From contig WTXI01000007.1 in NCBI GenBank assembly GCA_022376515.1, forward strand, positions 310,001-374,000: a DNA stretch of 64,000 bases. Reading direction: 5' to 3'. The stretch comes from Lactifluus volemus. Lineage: Eukaryota; Basidiomycota; Agaricomycetes; Russulales; Russulaceae. Below, piece by piece: positions 23,645 to 33,606 of this stretch. The position numbers and the translations under genes are program-made. The notes beneath the pieces were generated by a model. That model was not told where the DNA came from, ran no database searches, and saw nothing but the letters and a program-made list of their open reading frames with translations. Within the stretch, counting starts at the first letter, position 1. Every line of letters starts with the position of its first letter.

Positions 23645-24911
23645 GTGATCTGGACCGTCGACGGCGGGAGCCATGGTTATCTCTTCTGTGCCTCGGCGAG
23701 TGGGAGCGTGAACTGTGTTGGTGGGAAGACAAAGCAGCTCCTTGGATATCCTTTTTATCTTTCCTCTCCTTTGAGCGACGTGAACGTTTGGTTACATCGT
23801 CGTGATCGTCGCGCTCTGGTTGTTCCTCCGGAGATGGGGTGGCAGTTTGAGTCTGTTCTACTTGCCAACTTGATCCACATCACTCGCGCGCTCTTCCGCT
23901 GGTGTCTCGAGGATATGGTGTTTCCCCTAATAGCCATCCTGCAATGCGTTTCCAAATTCGGCATTGAAAATACTCTCCCTGGACTGCAGCACGACTTCTG
24001 TGCCCTGTGGAACGAAATCACTCGAGAAGCGGACAGTCGTAGATCTTTGCCGATTCCCTATCATTTTCTCGGCCTCATTCGGCGCTTTATATCGCCTTAC
24101 ATCAAGGCACCTATGCTGCCCCGACCGCCTTCAGTGCCTCAACGGTTGGTTATAACCCTGTTCTGGGCGACGTATTTTCGTATCCACTATGCAATATCCC
24201 TGGTCATCATCTTATCAGGACGGCAGGCGAGACCAGTCATCCTCTCACGACCACCTCCGACCCTCCCGACGCCTTTCTGAACCTTTCCACAGAGCCCGCC
24301 ATGTCATCCCTCCCCGCTTCGACCGAAGATCATAGCCGCGTACATTTTGTCGGAGAATCATCGCTACACGATGTTCTTGATGCTACCGTAACCGTCAAGC
24401 CCTCCCACCGCTCTCCTACCGTCAATGTTGAAACTAGTCTAATAACGCGAGGTCCCACTGACAAAGCCCCTACCATCGAGCCCGCTTCGAACTCAGAACT
24501 TGGACCCTCATCCCGCACCGGCAGTCTATATCCGTACCTCACCTATCTTTTTCCCTGCCGTCTACTAGTAGCGATCCTCAAACCAACGAAAGTCTCAGAG
24601 TTGTCCCTGACATTCCATTACCATCATCCTCGGGCTCAGCTGCCAGCGACACTCCTCTTCCTCTCCCCTCCACGTTCGCGACGTCTATTTCTCCCCCACC
24701 GCCCCAGGGAACCGCTTTTTCGCACACAGGCACGACACCGAATGACGGAACATTCAATAACGATTATAGGCCTCGGGCTCAAACTTCCACTAACGCGGAT
24801 ATCCCAGAGCAATCACGCCTGTCCATCCCTGACATAGCGATGGACATTTCGCGCCTTCAAGTTTCCCCCGACACAGTATCTCCCCCTGGCGGCATTGACC
24901 ATCCAGCATAG
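23645..24911 (+). pseudogene. DUF6535-type family 3' fragment, frameshifted
   Basis: The first frame carries the conserved C-terminal block of the mushroom DUF6535-type family (VNVWLHRRDRRALVVPPEMGW, LLANLIHITRALFRWCLED, KFGIENTLPGLQHDFCALWNE). Near 24090 the homologous reading jumps frame (SALYIALHQGTYAAPTAFSA, then LTTTSDPPDAFLNLSTEPA). After another change near 24540 it ends in a disordered tail (SIPDIAMDISRLQVSPDT, stop at 24909-24911). The N-terminal membrane part is missing upstream. Together with 8008-9375 this gives two broken members of one family in the window. Confidence 0.7.
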
Positions 24912-26235
24912 AGGCGTGCAGTCTCTGGTTAGGTTCCATAGTCGCGGCCCTATGAGTATTTATACTGGTGGGTTCTTTGTCTTTTTAGAGCCATGTCAAC
25001 GCTGTTGTTACCAAGTCGATGTGCACACTGTACGCTGGACTCGGTACGCGTTCAACAACAGCATGCTCGACTCGAATTTCCTTACTTCAAGCCTTAGCTT
25101 ATTTCTCAGGCAGGCTATCCTCCAATGTGCGCCTTCCTGTACATGGTTTGTTTTGCAATACGGTATATATAGCGCTCAGCGTTCTGTTTCGAGAAATACT
25201 CAGTGCCAGTACGTGTTGTACGTAGTACTGTCGTGGCTGCCGTGGCCAAAGAGTTGGTATCACTTGCACCTCCGAGTTGGATATAACAGCGTGCCGTCGG
25301 TTGTTCATTTATATATGGTGCCCGCGCGGATAGTGTACGGTGCATGATAAGAGTGATTAACTGTGGTGAGGGTCAGTGCAGGCACCGCAACTTGAACAAC
25401 AACGGGAGACTTGCGGAAGGCGGCCCGCGTGGCCCGCTCGCACCGGTGACCGGCACCGGTAAACGAAGGCCTGCCCTGGCTCCTCAACGACATTCCGACT
25501 CGGAGTCCGAGGAAGAGATGCCTTGACCTCGTTGACTGCACTCGCTGTTGAAGGGCTGGGTTGATCGTATCGTGACGTGGTGCGGAACATGCTGAGGCAG
25601 GCAGTGAGGCTCCACAAGCTGCTGTAACCTTGAGACTAATTGAAGCAATCCCAGGCCTGGGGTGGCACTTAAAAAACTGAAACCTCTGAATATCGTAATA
25701 GGGTCTATTGTACGTCCGAGTCATCGGTTCCCTACAGTACTTCACCTCTTTCACCGCTTTGCCCTTGCACACCAATATCACGTCCATGTGAGTCCTGGGT
25801 TCTTTCGAAAGTCTTTCACTACTTTACGTTTTTCTGCGCCTGCAAGTGGAACTCGCTCTACGTCATGATGTTTTTCCCACAGGTAGTCGGACCGTGCCGC
25901 TGGATACGAACGCTGCCTCTCTTCACTAGATCACTTGGCTGTGTGTGAAACGTAGTGTCTTGTACGGGGACTCTCGGCGCTCATGACTAAATTGTTGGAA
26001 TGAAAATGGCCGTGTTGCGACTCAGTCAAGCTCTATCCTATCTTGTCGAGGCGTTGGCAATTCATGCGGAGTTGAATCCCGATATCATCACAGTAACGCA
26101 GGATTCCCAGGAGATAATAGATCCCTAGAGAGACGTCAAGGACATCGACAAAAACCATGTCCAGCCATTGAACTACCAAAAGACACTTGAAACCCCTCTG
26201 CCTTCACCATTAGGTTCAAACAAATAGAAATAAGA
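24912..26235. other. Intergenic, no gene supported
   Basis: There are only short open frames. The one at 25344-25526 ends in a serine/glutamate-rich SDSESEEEMP segment, reminiscent of retrotransposon Gag tails, but no zinc knuckle or other motif supports a call. Confidence 0.4.
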
Positions 26236-26423
26236 TTTCTATTTCACCACAACTACATTCCCCCCCAAAAAAACCAACGGGATGACTTGTAACTTAAGTG
26301 ACGAGGAACTATGATAGCAACTACTCGTGAATACCAACAAGCTACGATAGTGGGGATCTGTAGACAAAATGTATTTACGTCCGCTGTCTCCAAATTGTAA
26401 AAATTTTCTTTTCGTTCTCTCTT

Positions 26424-27130
26424 CAAGCAAGGTTGCCAACGACGACGTCGGCATTTCCCTAGTTACCTTGCTTGCGAGGTTATATGGGCGCGATAATCGA
26501 ACGCCGAATCCCGTTGCAGGAACCATCAAAAGCTGACGTACTAGTATTATATTTTCTAGGTACTGTATGGATCTTCCGAATCGCGTTTTCTTCGGAAAAT
26601 GACCAACTGGAAACTCCACAGTTTGCTATGATCACAAATTCGCAAGCAAGGTCGCCGACGGCAACGCCAGCATTTCCCTAGTAGGTAAGGTCTTATCATA
26701 GCGGAGCTATTTGCCCGTGCACTTGCAGGAACCATCACAAAAGTTTAAAGTACAGTACTGTAACCTATTTTCCTTCATCAGATTTCCCGACTTGTGACTT
26801 CAAGTTGCCCGTTCGATGTTTTCCGACAGTCGATCTCGGAACCTTTCGAATGTTCATGTGGGTGATGGTCTCCACTATGAGTCACGGCGACCGAACAGGG
26901 ACAATCTATAGCTGTTGCCACCTCTCAACCTCTTTTATCTCGGACAAATACAACGAACGCCATCCACGTACCACTTACCCCTGTACAACGAACGGTGGAG
27001 ACTCTCCGCCGCACTGCTACAACTGCTACGGGTGCGAGGTGAGAGGTGCATTATATGACGGTGGGAGACGGGTTGAGTAAGATCGCAGGCAAGGAAGGTC
27101 GTCGACGACAACGTCGGAATTTCCCTAATG
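26424..27130 (+). repeat. Three copies of a 40-bp motif in a decayed tandem repeat
   Basis: The motif AGCAAGG then ACG.C, ACG.C and GCATTTCCCTAGT (GGAATTTCCCTAAT in the last) occurs at about 26425-26465, 26643-26683 and 27086-27128, spaced 218 and 443 bp. After the first two copies the words GCAGGAACCATCA follow at 26517 and 26726, so the unit is about 218 bp. In the first copy the motif is followed by the inverted word CCTTGCTTG. No gene is present. Confidence 0.55.
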
Positions 27131-28386
27131 GTGCAAATCAACTCAATAACTGACCGGCCCTGCCCATCAAATTACTTGGAAATTTTTCCAAATTAATCCC
27201 TACCGGCCCTTCTACAGCTCATTTCAACAATGGCTTGCCTCAGTTCGTGCCTTTTTTTTTTTTTGGCGATGTCGCCTCTCCTTGGTCGCCGCCGATGTTA
27301 TCGCCGCCCACACTCTCGCCTCCTCGCTGTCGTCATCTCCCTCTTTCTTGCCTTTCTCTCTGATGCTGCCGTTGCAGTGCCTCCCCTCGCAATGCCTCCC
27401 CCGCTCCCATCACTGAGTCTGTCTGTAGGTATGGGCCATGCCGATGCTTCTGTGAAAAGTTTTTGGACTTCTCCCACTGACTTTTCTTCCTTCCCTCACA
27501 TTCCCCTGCTTCCTTTTGATGAGGGATGAGCTCGCATCCACCCATGGCACTGAGGGAAGGGGTTCACGCTTTGACGGTCAACGGCATCAAGGTCGTGCAG
27601 GCATCGCTGTAGCGACTGTCTGAACCCCTGACGCCAGTGATTGGCACTATTGCGTGGCACTCTCCTGTCTCGCTCGCCTTGTCGCCTCCTGTATCACCTC
27701 CGCCGTCGCCTCGCGTCCACCCACTGTCACGGAGGGGGGCCGTTTGCACGGTGTAGACGGTGTCACGGTTCCGTGTCGCGACCATCCGAGCGCCTGACAC
27801 CAGGTTCCCCAGTTCCCCCTTACTCTGTGTGGCCCTTGGCATCTCCCCTCGCTGCTGTTGCTGCCGCCACCACTGTCCCGACGGTCGCCCTGCGACTTGC
27901 GGCATCCCTGCAGCCCCCCACCACCACTCAAGTACTCAAGGCCCGCGGCCATGAGCTTGGCACTCACGTGCCTTTGAACATTTTGCAACCTCAACCCCCT
28001 CTACCACGCACGGGGTATGCGGGGTGACAGCCTCAGTATTGACTACACACATGAGACCGTTTTCCGAAATTTTGCCTCTTATTTACCGCATTTAATCTAC
28101 AGCTAGATCTAGTAAAAATTCTAGAGCACCTAGAAAACTCAATTTCAACCGAGGAATCGGCTAGGGATGCCTAGGCGTCACTAGCGCTAGTCAGCTAGCG
28201 ACAAGCTAGGCGTTGCTAGTATCGTAGCCGAAAAGGGCAAAAAGTAGCAAAGGCGGAAAAGTACACCCGGAACATGTGAAAATTGCTGAGTTACTGTACT
28301 AGCGATGGCTACTTTTTGCCCTTTTCGGCGAACTCGCCCGAGCCTTGTCCCGAGCTCGAACGAGTCCAAGAGTTTAATGCAAGTTT
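27131..28386. other. Intergenic, pyrimidine-rich stretch and CTAG-rich hairpin
   Basis: Positions about 27230-28020 are C- and T-rich on the plus strand. They hold open frames on both strands (for example 27230-27529, with a hydrophobic start) that show no domain and no homologous copy here, so I leave them uncalled. A CTAG-rich stretch (28150-28225) and a hairpin (28227-28329) precede the duplicated GH71 block. Confidence 0.4.
28227..28329. repeat. Hairpin with perfect 22-bp inverted repeat
   Basis: Bases 28227-28248 are the exact reverse complement of 28308-28329, with 59 bases between. The arms read outward from GCCGAAAAGGGC. No target duplication was seen. It could be a very small MITE or foldback element immediately upstream of the GH71 copy 2 promoter block. 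Confidence 0.7.
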
Positions 28387-28544
28387 CCTGATGCAACTAC
28401 CTTAAGTACTGTAGCCTTCGTGTCCCTCGCGCCTTATTCTTTTCTCTTTCTGCCTGAGGTTAGTATCTTATCACTATTTCCTTTATTTCTAAGTTACTTA
28501 CTATCTACCTAGTAGCCTCGGGATTGATTCTCGTCTAATAACAA

Positions 28545-29924
28545 ATGCTATTCTATCGATTCGCCATATTCTATTTGACGGGCATCATCTCTGTCACGGC
28601 ATGTGCGACCACGAAGAGTGCGACCACGAAGAGTGCGATCACGAAGAGTGCCAGTGACCGAGCGGTGGCTGCGCACCTTATTTTCGGAGACACCTACGCC
28701 CATACTCCCAAGAAATGGCAAAGGGAATTCGAACTTGCGGCAGAAATAGGTGTCGATGCGCTCCTCTTGGACATCGTGCTGCCAGTGCAGGATCCGTGGG
28801 CACCGCGACAATTGGATTCCGCTTTCAACGCGGCAACGAACTCCACCACCAAAATTGCGTTCAGCTTCGATTTCGCGATGGCAGCCTGGACGACGGGAAC
28901 CGTCATATCGACTTTGCAACGCTATACTGGGCTGCCAGGATATTTCCGTTACCAGGGGAGTAAAGGCGGTGGAAAGCTGGTTTCGACATTTGATGGACCC
29001 GCCCGACTCAACGTCGACTGGCCTACTGTGAAAGCGGCTGTCCCCGATATATACGTGGTGCCAAACCTCTCGATCGATGAGGTCGAAGCTCACCCTCCAG
29101 GCATTAACGGCGCTGTCCATTGGAATGCTTGGCCGTCCCGGTTCAATTTACCTATTGATGGAAATGTTACCACCGTCGATGATCACATCATGCAGAATGC
29201 GCTAGGTCATGATCAAGCGTATGGCGCCCAGCTCTCTCCATGGTTCTTCACAAATTATCATGACCATGGTGTCGACAAAGAATGGGTCTTCCCGTCAAAT
29301 TCCGATCACCTGTTAATCGACCGTTGGCAACAGATGCTGGGCTTTGATAGCTCCGCTCCACAGGCACATGTCGACATCCTCGTAATCTACTCATGGAATG
29401 ATTGCGGAGAGTGCACTTACATCAACGATATCGGCGCATGGGACGTGGCCGAATTTTCCGGCGGCGATGGCAGCTACTGCCAAGGCTTCAAACATGACGG
29501 CTGGAGATTACTGATGGAACCATTTATCACGGCCTTCAAAGCGTTCGCTACCGCTCTCACGACAGAACACATCCTGACCGAAATCGTGACGTTGGAACAT
29601 CGACCCTACCTTGCGAAAACGCTATGTTCAGGACAGTCGCAACCCGTCCCAGGCTCCGAGTTTCAGCATGACGTGGTGGCTCTCATCGGCCAGACCAAAA
29701 GTCCAGTTCAACTCGTAGTCACCTCTGGCGCTACAAGCACAGTCATCAATTTCGGGGCCGGTCTCTCTACTTCTAAGGTCCCCATGCAACTTGGACAGCA
29801 GAAGTTAAGCGTCACACGAAATGGCAAGAGCTGTGGCCAAGTCACCTCCTCCGTCGTCGTTACCGACACTTGCTCCACCCCGAACTACAATGCCAACGTG
29901 GAGTATATCCTACTCAACTGTTGA
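28545..29924 (+). CDS. GH71 alpha-1,3-glucanase (mutanase), copy 2
   Basis: This is a single-exon gene of 459 codons, paralogous to 5047-6363, predicted to be secreted and to cleave cell-wall alpha-1,3-glucan. The signal peptide (FAIFYLTGIISVTACA) is followed by an insertion absent from copy 1. It is three tandem 15-bp units (28605-28649) encoding TTKSA-like repeats. The family opening AHLIFGDTYAHT and the catalytic segment (SWNDCGEC) are present. Tyr and Ser of copy 1's WNDYGES are both Cys here, while the acidic D and E are kept. The C-terminal beta-rich domain is conserved. The frame is fully open, so it is probably functional, perhaps with altered disulfides. Its 3' neighbour on the minus strand is the unrecognised gene at 30229-31147. 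Confidence 0.9.
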   Translation: MLFYRFAIFYLTGIISVTACATTKSATTKSAITKSASDRAVAAHLIFGDTYAHTPKKWQREFELAAEIGVDALLLDIVLPVQDPWAPRQLDSAFNAATNSTTKIAFSFDFAMAAWTTGTVISTLQRYTGLPGYFRYQGSKGGGKLVSTFDGPARLNVDWPTVKAAVPDIYVVPNLSIDEVEAHPPGINGAVHWNAWPSRFNLPIDGNVTTVDDHIMQNALGHDQAYGAQLSPWFFTNYHDHGVDKEWVFPSNSDHLLIDRWQQMLGFDSSAPQAHVDILVIYSWNDCGECTYINDIGAWDVAEFSGGDGSYCQGFKHDGWRLLMEPFITAFKAFATALTTEHILTEIVTLEHRPYLAKTLCSGQSQPVPGSEFQHDVVALIGQTKSPVQLVVTSGATSTVINFGAGLSTSKVPMQLGQQKLSVTRNGKSCGQVTSSVVVTDTCSTPNYNANVEYILLNC

Positions 29925-30228
29925 AAAGCGCCAATCTCCCCAAGTGCTCGGTAAATATACCATCGGATACTTGTATAATTCTCAGGGTTCTTACACTGTC
30001 ATTACTTGATCCATACCCCGAAATGCATGATGCACTTTATTAACAACGTGAGATTTGAGACAGATGGCTTCATAAAATTCACATTCTGACCTCCAAGCTC
30101 TGCTATGCAATAGATGAAAGCAATATGGACAATCCTGTGCGCAGATCTCCTAAGGAATTCACTGTAATATTACTAAGACATGACACGAAAGCTGTACTCT
30201 CTACCTCCGGCGTGTCATTGCTACCTCT

Positions 30229-31147
30229 TTATTCGGAGAAGGATGGTGCACTGAACGCAGCTACCACTTCTTCGCGAGCTTGTTTATTTCTCTCGTTGCG
30301 ACTTTGGTTTGTGGTAGAGATAATATTAAAGTGCCGAAATGAAAGGGGAGTGAAATCGGGCGGTGTGAAATGAGCGCGAGTCGAGATCACACGAGATAAG
30401 GAGGAGGCATGCAAAAAGGGAACAGACAAAATGGGCAAGTCAAGAATGCCCTGCAATTCTGTGCATTCGAAATGTTTAAGCATATGTCCATAGTGACTAG
30501 TTCCCTAACTACTGATTGCAATATTTTTAAAAAAAAAATACTAATTAGAAAGATTGTAAGCAAGTTATAATCGCAAGGTATAGTAGAAAACGGCTCGGGC
30601 GATCGCCCCCAACGGGAAGCGACGCTAATCCTCACCGTGTCGCCCTCAGGGTGCCTATGACGACGGCGAGCCCTTCATCGGGCTCCTCTGGCCTTCCGCG
30701 GCCACTCCTCACTCGCTCTCGGCGCCCTCCAACTCCTCTTCGATCGGGGCTGCAATCCAACAAGTAGTGACGGAAGTGGAATCTCTGTACAAACTGAGAT
30801 TGATCATCTTCCAAATAATGTTTCTTGAACTCGCCAAGCAGCTTCAGACTCAGCTCATTCTCGCAAGAACTCACACATCGCATCGGTGCGACATATCCAT
30901 AAACATCATGCAGCGATTTCAAAGTCTTCTTCGCTCTTATCGGGACTTCGTACCTGTATAATGCGGAAGTGATGAGTTCGATTTCATCTGTTCGATCTCG
31001 ATATCCGTTCGTTCTGACAAGACTTCTTTTTACGCCAAATTTTCCCACGTCACCACTTTGGTGCTCTTGAAAAAGCGGTGTTTCGGTATTCTTATGCTTT
31101 GGCTTCTCGCGACTAGCGCTCGCACTTACTTTCTCAGGCGGCGACAC
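30229..31147 (-). pseudogene. Unrecognised gene interrupted by a 449-bp insertion
   Basis: The minus-strand reading begins near 31147 with a basic, charged segment (SREKPKHKNTETPLFQEHQS), then LITSALYRYEVPIRAKKTLK and DDQSQFVQRF. Comparison with copy 1 (7340-7590) shows that the next residues should be TTNQSRNER, which are found only at 30229-30317. The 449 bases 30318-30766 interrupt the reading. I recognise no domain. It may be the 3' part of a larger gene. The interruption would replace its C-terminus, so it is probably inactive. Confidence 0.45.
30318..30766. mobile_element. 449-bp insertion relative to the paralogous block
   Basis: Copy 1 reads directly TTTGTGGT then GACGGAAGTGG, while copy 2 has 449 extra bases at this point. 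GTGGT before and GTAGT after may be an imperfect 5-bp target duplication. There are no terminal inverted repeats and no coding domain. The interior has a run of A (near 30528) and a GC-rich half. The origin is unknown. Confidence 0.45.
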
Positions 31148-32186
31148 GATAGATTGAGCGCTTGAGCCCCTGATTAGAAGGCGAGGGGAACTCTCCTGCG
31201 TCCGGGGGTTTCAAAGCCTGCTAACTGAGCGCAGGGCCAACACCCACAAACTTCTGTTAGATCGCGACGTCTCGATGCGTACTTCTGTTATACAACGACG
31301 TCTCAGCGCTCGGCGTGACCGGGAGATGCTACGGAAAGAAATAATAAGGACAGTAAGCGACATTTAATCCCATTTAAGGCCGATTGAAGTGGTGCATGCC
31401 AGTGGCGCCCGCCGCAGTCAAGTCGCCCGTGGCGCTTACTACGATGGTCACTAACGTTGACCCGTACTCTGGTCGATTTTGGTCGACGTGGATGCCCATC
31501 TGATTGATATTAAATCGTCTTTGGTAACATGCGTGGATAGGAGTCCGACGAAAAGTGTGTCACGACGTCCTACCAGGTGCACTGACTAAGCCATGGCTTA
31601 CGGCGCCGTTTTCGCGGTTCTCTTGCCTGCAAAAATCCACACAATTGAAATTGACCGGTTTACGGGGTTTTTTTGGCGGAAATGAGCAGCTTTTTCCAGT
31701 GTGCGTTGGCAGCAGCTGTGCTAACTGCAAGACTAACTGTGTGCCAGTGAACATTCACATCGGCAATGTTGTGGCGTGATGTTCAATCCTTCGAAGTGAA
31801 ACAATAGGAGATGACATACGTATCTCAGGACAGATTGTGTGTTGAGAAAGGGACGTCAGAGCCGGCAGCCAGCGGCGGTTCAAGTTCGAGTTGCAAGGTT
31901 CGGTTGTTGGTGCTACACCGTCACGACACCGTCGCGTCAGACACGATCTGATAACAGGCATCAGATCGTGTCTGATGCGATGCCAACTGAACGCGATGCC
32001 ATGCTAGCACCCACATACGTCTGTGAGATAGCGACGTCTCGACGCAGCGCTCGGCGTGACCGGGAGATACTGCAGAAAATAGGAATAGCGACAGTAAGTG
32101 ACAGTGCACAACATCTGGGGGTATAAAGACAGGTAGACGAACTTGAAGATAGGGCACAGACAGACCAGTACCAAGCGACCCTTATC
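31148..32186. other. Intergenic region with a duplicated 90-bp motif and a hairpin
   Basis: No gene is supported. A motif with the words GCGACGTCTCGA, CAGCGCTCGGCGTGACCGGG and GACAGTAAG occurs at 31262-31365 and 32024-32106. A strong hairpin lies at 31937-31975. These look like remnants of transposable elements. Confidence 0.5.
31937..31975. repeat. Perfect 16-bp hairpin with 7-nt loop
   Basis: TCAGACACGATCTGAT at 31937-31952 is followed by the loop AACAGGC and its exact reverse complement at 31960-31975. Two further pairs outside one mismatch extend the stem. Confidence 0.75.
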
Positions 32187-33606
32187 ATGAATATGACCCT
32201 ACCTCAATATTCGATTAAGAGCATCGGCCTGAGCCCAAGCACCAACCTCAGGCTGAGTGGTATTCAACTTGAACACAGGTTGTGGTATAACTACGTTCCC
32301 TCCGAATCGGCTTCCATTGCTTTTCTTGTGCTCTTCGGACTCTCTACATGTGCGTATGTCCCTTTTTCTTCAATAGGTCATTGCTGACAGCGGAATTCCG
32401 TGAAGTCATCCATACTATACAGGCTAGCTATTTCCGCATGTGGTTTTTATTACCCACTGCAGTTCTTTGTGGTTTTCTCGAGATTGTTGGCTGGAGTGCT
32501 CGATTGTGGTCGAGCCAAGATCCGTTCTTAAAGGAGCCATTTCTCATACAGTGGGTACACTTCGATGGTCGCCTTTCGGTCCCTCAGTTTGCTTATGGAT
32601 GCCTAGAGTATCGACACTTATTTTCGCACCCACAATGCTGGTTGCAGCCAATTTCATTCTCCTGGGACGCGTCATCAGCCTGCTCGGCCCACAATACAGC
32701 CGTCTGAGACCTAAATTATGTGAGTCACATACCTATCCTTTGTTCATCAGAGTCGGTTTGAACGTAACATAGACGCTATCATATTCTTATCCTCTGTGCG
32801 TATGTTTGTCCAGGCAAGACTGTTTTTCTTACCGTTTTCTAGGACATTATTTCCCTCATTGTTCAGGCCATAGGTGCTATTGTAGTTATAGTATCTTTCG
32901 CCAACACTTTGAAAGGAACAAATTTGGTCTGCATGCTCTGTTGATATTCTGCTGATCCTTCAACTGACCTAACGTACGGTATATCAGGGTTTGCACATCA
33001 TTCTCTGTGGTGTTCTGTTCCAGCTTGGTGTGTCATACACCTACTACACTGCTATCTGGATATCTGCTTAGACCCTATCAGTTGCCATCACGACATACTG
33101 TGCCCTGGCAATGGAATTTTTCATTAGATACACACGGGGATGGCCAATACGACATGTTCCCGGCGAGGATTATCGCGGCAAGGTGGACATTCCTCTGAAG
33201 CGCATGTTGTATGCCATGTCTGTCATGACAGGCTTCATCTTCCTGCGGTACGCTTCCTACGCTTCCTCCTTTTTACCTACCAGTGATGGCCTGTAGGATT
33301 ACCTACCGAACTGCCGAAGTTTTGGATGGATTCCAAGGCAAAGTTTCCTCGAATCAATCGCTATTCAGTACGTATCTCTGCTACAACTTGAAGTCACCGG
33401 CACACCCTGGCAGGATTGTAACCAACTATTGTGCAGTCGTATTCGATGCCACAATGATCACGCTAGCGATGGTGACGTTGAATATCTTCTACCCTGGGGA
33501 CCTCTTGCAAAATCCTCAATTAGGTCATCACCACGACTTGGACCCGATCAGTAGTCAAGCCAGTAGTAACAAATTTAACGATCCCGTGAATCCCGCTGCC
33601 GCGTGA
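32187..33606 (+). CDS. RTA1-like lipid-translocating exporter family protein, copy 2
   Basis: A nine-exon model with GT-AG introns keeps one frame throughout: 32187-32349, 32391-32550, 32607-32719, 32773-32795, 32843-32926, 32988-33029, 33072-33247, 33297-33371 and 33414-33606. The product shows the RTA1 family order: YNYVPSESASIAFLVLFGLST (TM1), FRMWFLLPTAVLCGFLEIVGW, VSTLIFAPTMLVAANFILLG, SLLGPQYSRL, DIISLIVQAIG, LHIILCGVLFQL, SVAITTYCALAMEFF, ITYRTAEVLDGFQG and MITLAMVTLNIFYPGD. These are seven-TM plasma-membrane proteins linked to tolerance of toxic molecules and lipid asymmetry; the substrate is not known. The start at 32187 is the first ATG before the family block. This is the only one of three copies in the window that looks intact. 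Confidence 0.8.

Larger units (their letters stand above)
28387..30860 (+). repeat. Segmental duplication, copy 2 (copy 1 at about 4889-7580)
   Basis: The block includes about 150 bp of promoter (shared words CCTTAAGTA, TTCTTTTCTCTTTCTGCCTG, ACTTACTATCTACCTAG), the GH71 gene, the 3' flank (AAAAGCGCCAATC, then GGATACTTGTA) and the end of a minus-strand gene (GTTTATTTCTCTCGTTGCGA). Copy 1 carries an extra 0.69 kb element in the 3' flank. Copy 2 carries an extra 449 bp inside the minus-strand gene. Confidence 0.8.

Noticed and set aside
27230..27529. A 99-codon hydrophobic protein with signal-peptide-like start
   Set aside because: The region is C/T-rich, so Leu/Pro/Ser frames open easily on the plus strand; there is no domain, intron pattern or paralogue to support it.
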